The translations under genes and the position numbers were made by a program. Under the pieces are notes generated by a model. It searched no databases, was not told the origin of the DNA, and was given only the letters and a program-made list of their open reading frames with translations. A DNA stretch of 64,000 bases. It comes from Xiphophorus maculatus. Lineage: Eukaryota > Chordata > Actinopteri > Cyprinodontiformes > Poeciliidae. The stretch's first letter is position 1. The number at the start of each line of letters is the position of its first letter. Positions 13,481 to 26,061 of the stretch are shown one piece after another. The stretch is taken from positions 26,394,501 to 26,458,500 of the forward strand of contig NC_036447.1 in the NCBI RefSeq assembly GCF_002775205.1, given 5' to 3'.

Positions 13481-15865
13481 GAGACTGGGGGCAGAGTAAT
13501 AAAAGGAAAAGCGACACAAAGACGCGGCTAGCTGCAAAAGAACAACACATCCGAGCACCGCCGATGTGGGCTGTGCTAAGCAGAGAGGAGGGCATTATTT
13601 ATTTATTTTTTTCATGCCAGCTAATTGCGGCTAAAGCTATAGAGTCAAAGTGTGCAGTTTTAAAACCTTTAATGCTTCAAGAATCACGTTAGAGGTTTGC
13701 CTCAAACGGAACCTTAAAAGCAGCTCGTACTAAAATGTTGGTCTTTTAATCCCGAAACTTCATTAGAAGGGATTTTTTTTTACCATGCATGGTCGATGAA
13801 GGAAGGACTTCCAGAAGTTTTCGTGTGGCCAGTACGTTCTGGAAGATGCTGTATAGATTATGTTGGACCGACGTCAGACTGGTGTAGTTGGGCTGCGGTT
13901 GTAAGTTTCAGACGAGAAATGCCTTTTTACTTTGTGTACATTCATTGTACGCCTTCAGTGTGCACAAGGCATGGAAATCTAAAAACAGACAAGAATTTAG
14001 AAACTCAAAAAACAGGAGTTTGACTTTAATGCGTAGCTTTCTTGGAGAGCAGGGGGTCTGCTGCAACCGGCAGATCTAGAGACACATGTAGGTCTTCAGA
14101 CCCTTTATGGGGGTTATTAACTTTGGCTAAAGTTATGTGGGACTGAGCAGTATATTTTTTAATATAAAGATGATTTAAAAAATAGAGTAGACTTGTTGTA
14201 GCTGGATTTTGTTATGACAATGCAACAAACAACACTGATGTTACAAAGAATCAGGACTGAATGTTCTTTTTCTCTAAATAGAGAGATTCCATTCAATAAA
14301 AGTGCAAAGATCCTCTAATAAAGAAGGATTGAAGTGCTTTGTTTTTTTAAAACTCACAATGACTGCTAATGGAAAAATTGCAGTCAGTAACATGTGGACA
14401 CATATATTTTTGCAGAGGATTCCCAAGTCAAGTTTAAAGTTTTAAAACATTTTGTCACTGCTTTCTTTTCTTTTATAATCCGTGTTATTTTCTCTTACAG
14501 GGAAGACTTGAATATCTGGTGAAATGGAAGGGATGGGCAATGAAGTGAGTGTTTTATCCCATCCTTTCACATTCTGCTGTGCTGCTGCTAATGAGCTAAA
14601 TTAATTTCTGGTCGACTGCATGACCTCATGTTTTTTTTTTTTTTATTTTCTTTGCTGCGTAGGCACAGCACCTGGGAGCCAGAGGAGAACATCCTGGACG
14701 ACAGGCTCCTTCTGGGTTTTGAACAAAAGTGAGTCAATTCAGTTCCTTAATTTCAGCTTTTTTTAAAAGAGTCTTTTCACCTTCTCATATATGGCTTCTT
14801 CTGTTCATTTATAAAATAAGATTTATGAAATTTAGCTCTAAAATTAGGGGAAACATAATTTTGGATTAAAGTGGAAGCTGGTGTCATTTCACGTATAAGG
14901 GATGTAGATGTAATGAAAACGTCTTAAAAAATAAAACAAAGGGATGCTCTACTCTTAGTAGTGAATGCATTATTCGCTGTAGCATAAATGTGATTTTAAG
15001 CAACTTATGCAAACAACATTGTCAGAATTTATTTTATCAGATGAACAAGGAGAATTCAACACAGAGTAAAGATAAAACAAAAGCTATGATATTACATATT
15101 AACAAAGGCTGTTGATTTTTTTTTTGTATATTGTCCAATCGTCTATTTTATATAGAATAAAATCCATGCGTTGCATAAACTTGTATGTTTTTAAGTCTTG
15201 TATCCAGTGTCCATGTTTCTCGTGTTTGTTTTGCACAAAAGTTTCCCAAAGAGAAGCAAAGTGAAAGGAACAACAACAAAGTAACAGCACTTTTGATTTT
15301 CACAGAATAGCATGTCTGAATTAGCATTACGGAGGGCAAATCTGCGCAAAGGTCAATAAGCGCATTAAAACAAAAAAAAAGACGAGTACATCACGCTTTT
15401 CACAGAGACTCTGTGTCAAAGGTTACAGCCGTGGGTAGAAACGACCTCGGTGCTGACCTTTGTTTCTGCAGAGCGGAGGTTGTCTCCAGCTTACTGAAGC
15501 CGCTGCAGTTTGAGCGCTGTGCTGTGGTGAGAGTCTGCAGAGTTAGTCATGTTTATCAGAGCGTACAGCGTTCTCCTGTTTATCGTGTTATCATGATTGG
15601 AGCTGTGACGTTGCCGCGCCAACGGATGGAAGCAGAGAAAATTGCACTCTTGTCATCTCAAGGACGCGAAAGATGGATAAGGTTCCCCACAAAAATAGAC
15701 CTTTTCCACGTTTTGCCTTGCTATCGCTACAAGCATTATGTTTCAGTGGGATTTTATGTTACATACCAAAACAAAGTATTGTAATCAGTAACTTCTACAC
15801 ACCACGATTTCTACCCATTTACTTTTGCAGTATATGTGGTGGACATCCGCTTTGAGTTGTTGTGT

Positions 15866-15962
<97 letters not shown>

Positions 15963-18900
15963 CATTTATTGTCATTGAACAGAATTCAACGAAATTTCCA
16001 TTGCAGCTCCCGTGCAAAAGGTCAAATATATACAGTATAAATAAGCAAACACACAATAATAATAATAACAATATATACAACTAAATTAACTAAAGGCACT
16101 CAACCACACCAAAGAAGTAGCAGCAGGTCCAATTATGGCAAAGTACAGATAATGTGACAGTGCAAAGTGCAGAACAGTGTGGCTGTGTGGGGGTGGGGGA
16201 TATGTATGTGTGACTGCGAGGTTATGATATGTGTGGGAGGGGGGGGCGGCAGGGAGTAATGGCTCTGACGGCTGTGGGGAAGAAACTGTTTCTCAGTCTA
16301 TTTGTTGTAGTCCGTATATTCCTGTACCGCTTGCCTGATGGCAGCGGCACAAACAGTCTGTGGCCTGGGTGGCTGGGATCCATGGCTATGGATCCAGCTC
16401 TCTTCTTGACCCGGTCTGTGTAAATGGAGTCCAGGTCTGGGAGGGGGCATCCCACAATGCCTTGTGCTGTTCTCACCACCCGTGTCAGTTGTTTCCTCTC
16501 CAGTGCTGTGCAGCTACCATACCACACAGTCATGTTGAGGCAGAGGATGCTCTCGATCATCGCCCTGTAAAAGTTCACGAGCAGCCGTGAGGAAAGTCCA
16601 GCCCGTCTCAGTTTCCTGAGGAAGAAGAGCCTTTGTTGTGCTTTCTTCACCAGGTGGGAGGTGTTTGTGTTCCAGGAGAGGTCAGACGTGATGTGGAGGC
16701 CCAGGAACTTGATGTTGTCCACACGTTCCACCACTTCTCCATCTATGAGAAGGGGAGTGTGATCCGCCCTCCTGGACCTTCTGTAATCCACAATGACCTC
16801 CTTGGTCTTCCCTGTGTTCAGCACCAAGTTGTTGGCTGAACACCACTGAGTGAGCTGCAGAATCTCCTCTCTGTAGTGGGTCTCGTTGTTGTCTGAAATG
16901 AGACCCACTACTGTTGTGTCGTCCGCGTACTTCACGACTGTGTTGGTGGGGTGGATGGCCACGCAGTCGTGTGTAAACAGGGTGAAGAGAGCTGGGCTGA
17001 GCACACAGCCCTGCGGCGTGCCTGTGTTGAGGACCAGTGGGGACGATGTTGAGCCACTTATTCTCACCACCTGAGGCCTGTTGGTGAGGAAGTCTCTGAT
17101 CCAGTGGCACAGGGAAGCGGGCAGCCCCACCTCGAGTAGCTTCAGCACCAGCTTGTCTGGGATGACGGTATTAAATGCTGAGCTGAAGTCTACAAACAGC
17201 ATCCTGACGTAGGTGTTGGGATGCTGCAGATGGGTCAGGGCTGTGTGCAGAGTGATGGAGACAGCATCCTCTGTTGACCGGTTCGCTCTGTAGGCGAACT
17301 GAAGGCTGTCCAGGTTTGCGGGGATGAAGTCTCTGATGTACCTCAGAAGAATCCTCTCAAAGCACTTCATGATCACCGGGGTCAGAGCGACAGGCCGGTA
17401 ATCGTTCAGGCTGGTGATGGACCTCTTCTTCGGTACAGGGATGATGGTGGAAGACTTGAGACACTCAGGAACCGTGGCGAGCTGCAGGGACAGATTGAAA
17501 ATGTCCAGAAACACTCCTGCCAGCTGGTCGGCGCAGGTTTTCAGCGTCTGGCCTGACACCTTGTCCGGTCCTGGAGCTTTGGCAGTAGCTCCACCTTAAC
17601 CCTACCTTTGCTACTGACTTACAAATGAAGGGGGGCCGGGAATTGTGTAGGACAGGTCGGTTGTTAGAGCCGTTTATGCAATAGAGAGACAAAGCGGCGT
17701 ACCCAATCACATGACTCGTGTTGTACCACTCAGTAGAAATGAGGCATCAAGCGGTCTGTTGTAGCTCTAGTTCTATGTTTAGGGTCATCTTCCTGTCAGA
17801 AGGTCTTTAACCGCCTCATTCTGAAGTGTTTTGAAGCTGCTAAGTAGATTTTCCTCCCAGGATTGCCATATTTTTAGCTCCTTCCATTATCCCATCAACA
17901 TCAACCGGCTTTCCTGTCGGAAGAAAAAGAGTCACCTGCTTCTCTGACTAATGATCTCAATTTAGCTGGACATAGGGGAAAAAACATGGCTTAATCCTCT
18001 GTTCCCAAAGATGAAAGGAGCTTTTCGGGATATTCCCAGTCCTTGATAATCAGAAGGTTTTCCAAGTAAACACAGAAGTGTCAGATTGTACATTCTTGCT
18101 GAGAAGACCCGTCTTTGCCTTGTCGCTTGGAACAGAGCAGGGTGACACATCCCCAGACTGTTCTTGTAGACATCATGTGGGCGTAGTGAGAAACATGCCA
18201 GATAATCCGTTACCGTTACTTAGTCACTCACGAAACCGCTGCGTCTTCCCATAAAGACGTTAATGTAGATTTTCATTTTCATTCATGTACTTCAAACTGG
18301 TGTTTGCCTTTTTCTGTTTTGCCTTTTCTGTTCTTCGTCACTGCTTCTGAAAAGTTTATCTGAGGAAGCTTTCTATTTGTGTGTCCTTCCAAGCCACTTG
18401 AAAGACCCATGCTGCTCTCAGAGATGTTTACAGGAAACCCAAGCAGTCAGAGCTAAAACTGACACATCAAATGGAAACAAAATTGGACACGAGAACAGAG
18501 AGGGAGGATGAGAACAAGGCCCAATTAAAATGTGACTTCTGGTGCTCTATCTGCCTGCTCCTCATTCAGTTCTAATTAAGTTTTCCCTTTTTTTTTCCTT
18601 TTTGTAGGGAACGGGAGAGGGAAATGCACGGGCCCAAAAAACGTGGGCCAAAACCCAAAAACGTTGTGGCAAAGGTATGACTTCTACTTTTTTGTTTTTT
18701 TACACAGCTCCTGCTTATGAATAGAAATGTCCATTTTGTAGTTCTAGGCGATTAGAAAGCTCCCTCTCAACTCTAAAATACAATAAAATATCCAAGTTTT
18801 TTCAGCCCGTTGCAGGAAACTGGAGCGTGGCGTCTACAAGCAGGCCATCGAGTTCTTTTGATGTCTATTTTCGATTCCCGCATCAGCGCGTGTTCTGTCA

Positions 18901-21381
18901 TTACTAAATGAGATGAAAACAAGGTGGAGCTGGCAGAAAGACATTTGAGCTGACCTACTTTCTTTTTCACTCAGCCATTTTTTTTTTTTTTTTTTAGAAA
19001 TCAGCCTGAGAATTCACAGCGCTGTCAGAAAGGCGCAAAAGCCAGATATTGCACACGTCCCGTGTCATGTTTTGTGTTTAGGTAGCAAGGCCTGCCTTCC
19101 TCAGACGGAAACTTTGACCCACTTAACTCCATCTTTTCTCCACACCACTTTCAGCTCAGTCAAAGCTAATTAAAATATTTTTTTCTCAAAAAAATCCATA
19201 GATATTTGGTATTTTTTGTAGTCAGTGATTATTATCATTGATATCATGATGTTTTTCTAAAGTGTTTTGATCTAAGGTGGATTTTCTGAAGTCTTAAAAC
19301 AATAGTTTTGACCAATAGATGTGTTACAGAACTGTGCTTAATGAGATACAATCAGTGCTGGGCACACTTCTGCTAATAGAGGGGCTAAATTTTTATTTAG
19401 CCCTTTCGCATTTTTGCTAGCTTTAAAAATGTTAGCACATTTAGCTTACCCTGAATTGATTTTCTCCAGATGAATTTTAAAGCACTAATTTACTTGGCTT
19501 TTTTGTAAACTTTCAGATGAATACGTTTTAAAGTCTGTGTTAACGTTTTGCTTATCAGCTGTTAAAAATTCTACACGTACTTAGATGTTTATTTTCATGC
19601 TTTTATTTTGAATCGGATGAAATATGCTTACACAGCAGTTCTGTTTCCTCACATTCGCAACCACAAATAAAATGCAGCTGAGAAAACTGAAATATTTAGA
19701 CATTTAGTGCTGCTTGTCACGCCATTGGCTGGTGTTTGCAAAGCAGCCAATCCAGGAGCTCCATTCGTTGTCCTTGCCATTGATTGGCTGTAGCTCCATG
19801 AACGGAAAACCATAAATACTAAATAGATACTAAAACAGTTTCCATTGTGCTTGCTAATACATATTAAGGTATATTTGGTGTTTGAACTATTAAAATATGC
19901 AGTTATACGCATTTTTTGGGGGGAGTCAAGTATTTTCGGATTTCAGCTTTTCGTAGGCAGTTGTGTCAGTGAATCCCTGGTCGTCCACTGTTTACTGAAA
20001 TCTTTTGATTCTAATGAATTTCCTACATGATATTTGTTAATATAGAATATTTCTACATAGCTTAATATCGCCACATGTACTAACTAAAATATTGCAGCCC
20101 ATCTTAATACAGCTAAAAAGATAAATAGCTCTTGTTCTTTTAATTTTGTAAGATCTCTAACTTCATCCTCTTCCTCAGGGTCGCGGTCAGAAAGCAGAGC
20201 CCACCAGTCGCGCCTCCAGCAGCCGGCAGAACACGCCTCGGTCCTCCTCAACCGCTTCCAGTCGAGCATCTTCCTCCTCCTCTGCTGCTCCTAATGCTTT
20301 ACCATTCTCCTCCTCGTCCTCGTCGTCAGCGCCAGCACCTTCCCCCAAACTCAACTCTCTCGCGGCCACCCACAAGTTGAAGAAAGACATTCACCGTTGC
20401 CACCGGATGTCCAGGCGCCCCCTGCCTCGCGCAGATCCCACGCGGCCCGCCTTTTCCAGTTCGAGTGGCTTCCAGTCCCGCATGCACGTCTCCCCTTTCT
20501 CCGAGACCGTCCGCATCCTGAACCGCCGGGTCAAACCCCGAGAAGTCAAGAGGGGGCGGATAATCCTCAACCTGAAGGTGATCGACAAGCCGGGCAGGGG
20601 TGGCGGCGGCGCGGCGGGCTCCAGGAACGTGCAGACGGGTCGCCAAAACATCCCGTCTCGTAATCGCATCATCGGCAGGAAGGGGGAGGCCCCCTACAGA
20701 CCTTTCCAGCCTCCTTTAAAGATGCTGGGCTTCCCCATGTACGGGAAGCCTTTCGGGCTGCAGTGTGGCGGGCCCATGTCCTTTCACTCCCAAACGGGAT
20801 CCAGCTCGACTACAGGAGCCAGGCACAGCAACAGCAGCTCTTCACAGCGCCAGGCACTGCCTCCTTCGTCTTCTTCTTCCTCCACCTCCACCAACGTCAC
20901 AGCTAAACACCCTCAGCCTGCCACAGAAGCCTCCAAGGAGTCAAAATCCAGTAAATCTCCAGAAACCCAAAATGCCTCATGTTCAGAAGCAAACAAAATC
21001 TTAGTCCCCCCCTCTCCGTCTCCATCTTTGGAAGATCAGGACGAAGATGCCATGGACTGCTCCGAAGCCTCTGAGGAAGCCAGAAGTCCCTGCCAGCACA
21101 AAGCTCCCTCCACGGTTTCCTCCGTGGCTCCAGAACAATCCTCGCTCCCCCCTGAATCCAAAAGGGTCCCCGCCGAGGGAGACCCCGACTGGCACCCGGA
21201 AATGGCACCAAGCTGCAAGGACGTGGTGGTCACTGATGTAACCACCAACCTCGTTACGGTCACCATAAAAGAGTTTCCCTCTCCGGCGTCAGGGCCCGCC
21301 TCGCCTTCCGCTAGCGTGGAAAACGGCTCCACACCTCCTCCCGCCGCAACGTCCGAGGACTCCTCCGTCCCGAAGCCATAA
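13235..21381 (+). CDS. cbx6: Chromobox protein 6 (Polycomb PRC1 subunit)
   Basis: Exons: 13235-13303, 14501-14544, 14663-14728, 18608-18674, 20179-21381; total 482 residues, all GT/AG with matching phase. Residues 8-60 are the chromodomain ([32 protein letters not shown]). The aromatic cage for methylated H3K27 is F11, W32 and W35. An AT-hook-like KKRGPKPK follows at 70-77. A Ser-rich stretch (about 83-140) leads to [13 protein letters not shown] (154-166) and the conserved [15 protein letters not shown]...[10 protein letters not shown] block (188-218). The C-terminal Pc box (DWHPEM...[18 protein letters not shown], 419-448) contacts RING1. These blocks match CBX6 best, including the MELSA start and the DVTSNL-VTIKEF ending; human CBX6 is 412 residues, so the linkers are longer here. 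A nuclear chromatin repressor by family. I cannot tell the a from the b copy. Confidence 0.95.
13304..14500 (+). other. cbx6 intron 1
   Basis: CpG-rich for the first 180 bp, then AT-rich. No repeat or conserved motif recognised. Confidence 0.7.
15866..15962. repeat. (GATA)n microsatellite, LINE 3' tail
   Basis: About 24 GATA units directly abutting the 3' end of the LINE, so it probably derives from the element's own tail and then expanded. Confidence 0.95.
16222..17592 (-). CDS. LINE reverse transcriptase (partial, uninterrupted frame)
   Basis: The frame is open from a stop near 17597 and ends at 16222; it lacks its own start because the element is truncated. It has the reverse-transcriptase motifs in order: [30 protein letters not shown] (motif A, first Asp), [17 protein letters not shown] (motif B), [13 protein letters not shown] (motif C, the YADD box), then [12 protein letters not shown] and the cysteine-poor C-terminal part [14 protein letters not shown]. 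All catalytic aspartates are present and there is no internal stop, so the copy is recent. The protein cannot act alone without the missing endonuclease region. Confidence 0.88.
   Translation of the reverse strand, partial: GATAKAPGPDKVSGQTLKTCADQLAGVFLDIFNLSLQLATVPECLKSSTIIPVPKKRSITSLNDYRPVALTPVIMKCFERILLRYIRDFIPANLDSLQFAYRANRSTEDAVSITLHTALTHLQHPNTYVRMLFVDFSSAFNTVIPDKLVLKLLEVGLPASLCHWIRDFLTNRPQVVRISGSTSSPLVLNTGTPQGCVLSPALFTLFTHDCVAIHPTNTVVKYADDTTVVGLISDNNETHYREEILQLTQWCSANNLVLNTGKTKEVIVDYRRSRRADHTPLLIDGEVVERVDNIKFLGLHITSDLSWNTNTSHLVKKAQQRLFFLRKLRRAGLSSRLLVNFYRAMIESILCLNMTVWYGSCTALERKQLTRVVRTAQGIVGCPLPDLDSIYTDRVKKRAGSIAMDPSHPGHRLFVPLPSGKRYRNIRTTTNRLRNSFFPTAVRAITPCRPPLPHIS
17601..18607 (+). 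other. Rest of cbx6 intron 3
   Basis: Single-copy-looking intronic DNA ending in a polypyrimidine tract and TAG acceptor at 18606-18607. No repeat with definable ends was seen. Confidence 0.6.
18675..20178 (+). other. cbx6 intron 4
   Basis: AT-rich with a T run at about 18978-18997. No coding or repeat feature recognised. The acceptor CTTCCTCAG is at 20170-20178. Confidence 0.65.
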
Positions 21382-21562
21382 GAAATCCAATAATACAAAC
21401 TGTAACACCATTTGGGATAGAAAACTATATATATATATACATATATATGTATATATATAAAGTATACCATGCCAATGTTGCCACTTAAGCCCTGTTCTAC
21501 CCTCTCTACAGAGCGGTTAGATACGCTATAGATAATCTATTTGTTAGATACTCAATGAAATA

Positions 21563-22713
21563 CAGGGTTTCCCCCAGAGAACTTGCTGAACCCAGTGGTC
21601 AGTGCTCTAGGGCAGTCCACCAGCGGCCCACCATGTTTTTTTGTTAAAGAATGTTAAAAGTTGACTGGAAACAAATACGCTCTCACATCAGTCTCTCTGC
21701 TCGCTCAGCAAAACCTCTTAAAGCAAGACTCAGCCTTTATAGTTGCGCTTTTAGAGAGTTGTGTTGAGTGAGTCAAGCAAGCGGTGAGTCTTTTGCACTT
21801 GACGTTTACTTTGGTGCGATACTCACTGAAAAGACAGCCTTCATAGAGGGATCATTTACAGGCGAAGCTGCTCTGCGAGAACACCTTCCGAATAGACAAT
21901 TTTGAGGGAAAATTAGCCGATTACAAAAATACAGAGGTACACAACCAGAGTGTGCGAGGATGATTGGTCCGCCATCTCGGCCTTGCACCCAGTTCGATGC
22001 TTTAAAGGGGCAGTTTTATGTAAAATCTACTTTTTGGAGCTTTACATCATGTTATAATATTCTCTCATCAAAAACATACCTGGTTGTTACCTTGATTCTT
22101 TCATGCATGTTTGAGAAATCCTTTAATCTCCATGTCAACCATTCAGTTGCGTAACACGGCTGGGTGAACCTGGCACTGTCTTCGAGACGCAACTCCTTTG
22201 AGCTGCAGTTTCCGAGCTTCTGCCTCTCTCACTCGGCTCCTTCAGACTAGCCAGTCAGCAATTAGCAAACACCTGGTGTAACTGCACATCTGCTGAGCTC
22301 GTTATGCGAGCTACTTCTCAGTGCAACCCTGGTAAAAATGTCGTTAAAGGGTTAATAGAGGAACAATGTTGTGATGACTTCCTGAAGGAGTTTTTAAAGC
22401 GACAGAGGTCCAATTTCAAAGTGCTAAATTACAAAGTAAAATTTATTTTAAGTCGTATTTGATATATATGTATATATAATTTCTTTTAACAAGTAGTTAA
22501 CATAGTTACTTGACTGTGCTATAATATGGCACTGTGAGCCTGTAAACATAATACTGTCTCTTTAACTATAAACCCATCTTTGCTATCAATGTTATTGGTG
22601 TGATTATAAAAAATACTTCCTTTTAAAATAAACAAGGAGCTCTTACCCTGGTGGTGGGAGGCAAGAAAAGCCTGGTGGCCCATCAGGCTTTTAATAGACT
22701 GGGGGAAACCCTC
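21563..22713. mobile_element. 1.15-kb non-autonomous DNA transposon with GGGTTTCCCCC inverted repeats
   Basis: Left end CAGGGTTTCCCCCAGAGAAC; right end GACTGGGGGAAACCCTC, so about 14 bp are inverted. The ends match the 1067-1275 copy in sequence beyond the repeat. A 5-bp AAATA flanks both ends, but no 8-bp duplication. No transposase frame. It lies in the presumed cbx6 3' UTR. Confidence 0.7.
22002..22565. mobile_element. Nested TTAA-flanked MITE (piggyBac-like ends)
   Basis: Both borders are TTAA (22002-22005, 22562-22565). Inside them AGGGGCAGTTTTATGTAAA and TGTAAACATAATACTGTCTCT are imperfect inverted repeats. TTAA target use is typical of piggyBac-type elements. It sits inside the 21563-22713 element. 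A related inverted copy is at 26062-26455. Confidence 0.68.
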
Positions 22714-23895
22714 AAATATAATGTAACTAAATAACACTCAGCCATAAAATACTACAAGAAAACATATTTTTTCTAAAAGAAAAAGAGGCAGCTTGCATGC
22801 CTTCTTGCCATTTAGATTGCCATATTACATCCAACTGGCGCCACACATGTGCCAGAAAACAGAATTTGTTTTCTTTCACTTGATACACACATGCTGGTGG
22901 GGGGGAGGTGCCTGTTTGTCGCAAATACCAGTTGTCCTAACAGCGCGTCTCTCACCCATCTGCTGTGCGGGCTCTCATCGAGCACACTTGCTGGAAGTGA
23001 AAGGAGTTTGCCCATTATCAAAGTGGACTCTCCATTCCCATGTTGGTTGCCATCAGCAACACCAGGGGGTGTTTGGTCAAGCTATTGACCCCGCCGGACG
23101 TGATCGGACGGGGGTTCCGATGTTTTAACTTAGAGATGTGTTTTTTTTTGCACTTAGACTCTGAAGACTGCGTCAGTACAGCGAGGTGAATGCAATGCAC
23201 TTGACTGCATCGAAAAACACGTTGAGTGAAGTCGATCCGCTTCTCGAGGCCTTTTTTTTCCCCCTCTTTGGTCTTACACACATGGGTACAAACGCAGAGT
23301 AGGAACGTATTTCAATGCAAAACCAACTTTTGAATTTGCCAAAATTCGTACTTCTTGCTTCAGTTTCTCCCAAACCTTCACAGCTTCCTTCTTCAGCTGC
23401 TTCATTCGCTCTTAGCCTCTCAACCCAGGAAGGTCTCGAAGGTCCAGAAGCAACCAGCTAAACGAACCAACCACTGTTTCTGATTCTGTGATTTTTACGG
23501 GCTGATGTTTCACATCTGTGGAACATTAGAGGCGTTTGGTTTTTCCACATTTTCTCCCTTTAAGACCACAAACTTGAGTTGTTTGGAATACACTAAAACA
23601 AAGTATGGCGTAAATGTGATGTGGGGGGTGAAAGAAGCAGGGTTTAGTATTCACCCTCCTCTGAGTCGGCATCTATTTCTGCTGAGCTCAGCCAGATTCT
23701 GCACATCGTTTTTTAGGTTTTGTCTCGGATTCTCTTTTAGGTACTGTATAACTTGTGCATTTCCATTCCTAAAGCATCCAGTTGTAGTTTTGGCTGAACA
23801 TTTGGGCTTGTTGTCCTCGCTTTCTAGCCTGTAGCTAGTTTTCCTTCAGAACCGCCCTGTATTTAGCTTTATCCGTCTTCCCATGTTTCATGATA

Positions 23896-23925
23896 CTAGC
23901 TGCGTTTCCATTACATATAACAATA
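23896..23925. repeat. Partial end of the GCTGCGTTTCCA MITE family
   Basis: TAGCTGCGTTTCCATTACAT resembles the left end of the complete element at 42219-42551. No matching right end was found. Confidence 0.4.
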
Positions 23926-24154
23926 TATATTACGACATACATGTGATCACAATGAATAGATAATACATCATACATAATTTGACTGAACTGATCCAGAATG
24001 GCACAGCATTCTGGGCGATGTAGGCAGAGCAAAGACTTGAGCTGCTCAACATTTCACGTCCAGCTTAGCTACTTTGCTGGTATCAACTAACCCCACTCAC
24101 TCTTTGGTTTCCTAGCAACAATCTTTTGAGTAACTTTTCTCTGAGGATGTATCA

Positions 24155-24228
24155 ATATGAAAATTTGAGCCGATATCGATGTCTGATATTAGTATTGCTG
24201 TTGTGGCTGATAAACAATATATAACAAT

Positions 24229-24305
<77 letters not shown>

Positions 24306-24420
24306 GAAGAAACAAGAGGAAATAAGTAAAGGTTGTTAATATTGGACCGATGCCGAAATAAAAAAATGATTAATGATGGCCGATACCGATTCTCTTCCTG
24401 ATAATATCTACCATCAATAA
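24155..24420. repeat. Diverged ACCGAT-type repeat split by (TA)n
   Basis: GAGCCGATATCGATGTCTGA on one side and GGACCGATGCCGAAAT...GGCCGATACCGATTC on the other of the (TA)n tract. The same cis-GAT words appear at 8100-8330, 38424-38505, 41000-41040 and 54340-54420. Confidence 0.5.
24232..24301. repeat. (TA)n microsatellite
   Basis: Seventy bases of pure AT dinucleotide. Confidence 0.97.
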
Positions 24421-25856
24421 TTGTCTGAATGAAGGAGAAAGTGTAGCTAGCTATTTAACTTTAAATATTTATTTAGCTCATTAAGTGGAAAGAGTTTGAG
24501 CGTCAAACATTAATTTCACTCAAACTCATTCAATTTTGCTTCTTTCGTTTCTTTCATTTCGTCCCAAATGATCCAAAATATTTTTTTTTTATCTTGAACA
24601 GTTTTCCGCCCACATGATTCAAAAAGTTTCTCGATCTCTTCTTCTCGTTCTTTGCAGCAAAAGAACCTCTGACTGTGATCCTATTTTTGGACTCTCAGAT
24701 TCTTCTTCTCTGGTGCTTCCTGCTCTTCCTGGACCCTCTCAGTCCTCCACTCGGTTCTGTGTATTATACCTTTTTCCGCATGCGTTGCCTTACAGCTGTG
24801 CTCCCACTCTTCTTGCTTGGCTCTTCTTTGGACAGCTGTTAGATAGTCGCGACTTCAGCTTGGTGACTGTAAGGATCTCATTACTGTAAGAAGTTCACAC
24901 TGTTTCTGATGAGGTTTTTTAGGTTGTTTTTTGTTTTCCTTGAAGGCACAGACGTAGAGGACGTATCCGTATGTTTGTTTTGTACCAGATGGCTCTTGTC
25001 GTCAATGCTACGTCAGTACACCGCTGTTGGATTTATTCCGTTATACGAGAAGAAATAAGTTAACTACTTTAACCACGAATGAAGATGTCTGTCTCCTTTA
25101 ATCTTTTATTTAACTCCAAACATGCTGTGAACTAAAAAAAAAAACGAAACAAAAAACAGCTTTTCTCTCCGCATGGAGAGATGATTTTCAAAATATTTCT
25201 CATGTTCTGTATTTTACTTCTCTTTTTAGGTGGTGGTGACACTAGCAGTTAGTAGATGGTTAAGGTATTAGTCTGGAGAGCGATGCTTTTCTTCTCATAC
25301 GGGGTAGCACAACTCAACTTAGTGGCCTGTTATGTAACCAAATAGGGCTCTATATTCTCCTTAATTTTTTTCTTTGTTTTTTTCCCCCCTTTGAAATTAT
25401 TTGTAAATTCATGTCGTAATTTCCAAGTGCTGGATCAGCATGTAAAGGACAAACTGAAGGATCCTCGTTTTAATGTATGAATCGAAAATGCTCAATTACG
25501 GATTGTTGTTTTTTTAAGCTTTTTTTTTTTTTCATATTTGTACTGTATTTTAATACGTGTCTGAAATATGCATAATTATTTTAATGTAAGGCTATTTGTT
25601 TGAATGAGCCATCGTTAATGATCGTATGGTTTGGGGTTTTTTTCATGTGTTGAGACTGCAAGTTTTTTTTTTGTTTGTGGTTTTATGATGATTTGAAATG
25701 AGTACATTGTACCGATGGTGACGAGAAGAAGGCGGAGGTCGATAATGACATGAAGAAATGTTTGTGAAGCATGTTTTTGCAACCTCTTGCTGTACAGATA
25801 ATGTATTCGGTGAACCTGTTACGTGTTGTTTTTGTGTTTCTTGTAAAAGGCCTTTG

Positions 25857-25862
25857 ATTAAA
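25857..25862 (+). terminator. Candidate polyadenylation signal of cbx6
   Basis: ATTAAA, followed by GCGCTCTAAAAATACTTCG and then a T-rich segment. It is the last good signal before the repeat-rich intergenic region. Confidence 0.45.
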
Positions 25863-26061
25863 AGCGCTCTAAAAATACTTCGAAGGTTTCTTTAGGAGTG
25901 GCGTCATTGTTTTTCCACCAGTTGCCAGCTCTGCTGGCTAATGGAGATATAGCTGCACTAAACTGCAAATAGATCATAAGAATTTATTCTAAACACACAA
26001 CTTTGTTATTAATGTGGCAGTACCGGTGAACCTGATTAGCGGTTTTCTTTCTTTCTTTGCC

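Larger units (their letters stand above)
15866..17600 (-). mobile_element. 5'-truncated LINE (L2/CR1/Rex1-like) inserted antisense in cbx6 intron 3
   Basis: Read on the minus strand the element has a reverse-transcriptase frame (17592-16222), about 260 bp of 3' UTR (16221-15963), the tail motif ATGACAATAAATGCT and a (TATC)n tail (15962-15866). The 5' end near 17600 is abrupt: a stop precedes the open frame, and the endonuclease half is missing. 5' truncation and a simple-repeat tail are typical of non-LTR retrotransposon insertion. The insert is antisense to cbx6 and does not touch its exons. Confidence 0.9.
21382..25880 (+). other. cbx6: Probable long 3' UTR of cbx6
   Basis: No coding frame follows the stop at 21379-21381. 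An ATTAAA signal at 25857-25862 is the best candidate polyadenylation site, following about 900 bp of T-rich sequence without recognisable repeats. Mammalian CBX6 also has a long 3' UTR. The stretch contains the nested transposons at 21563-22713 and a (TA)n tract at 24232, so a shorter UTR is possible. Confidence 0.5.

Noticed and set aside
13022-13558. 178-codon minus-strand frame across the cbx6 first exon
   Set aside because: It lies antisense over a CpG-rich promoter and exon; GC-rich DNA has few stops. No family resemblance.
15811-16080. Minus-strand frame of repeated Ile-Tyr-Leu-Ser
   Set aside because: Translation of the (GATA)n microsatellite.
16682-17110. Second frame overlapping the LINE reverse transcriptase
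   Set aside because: Out-of-frame shadow of the real reverse-transcriptase frame.
20903-21470. Minus-strand frames opposite cbx6 exon 5
   Set aside because: Shadows of the GC-rich last exon of cbx6.
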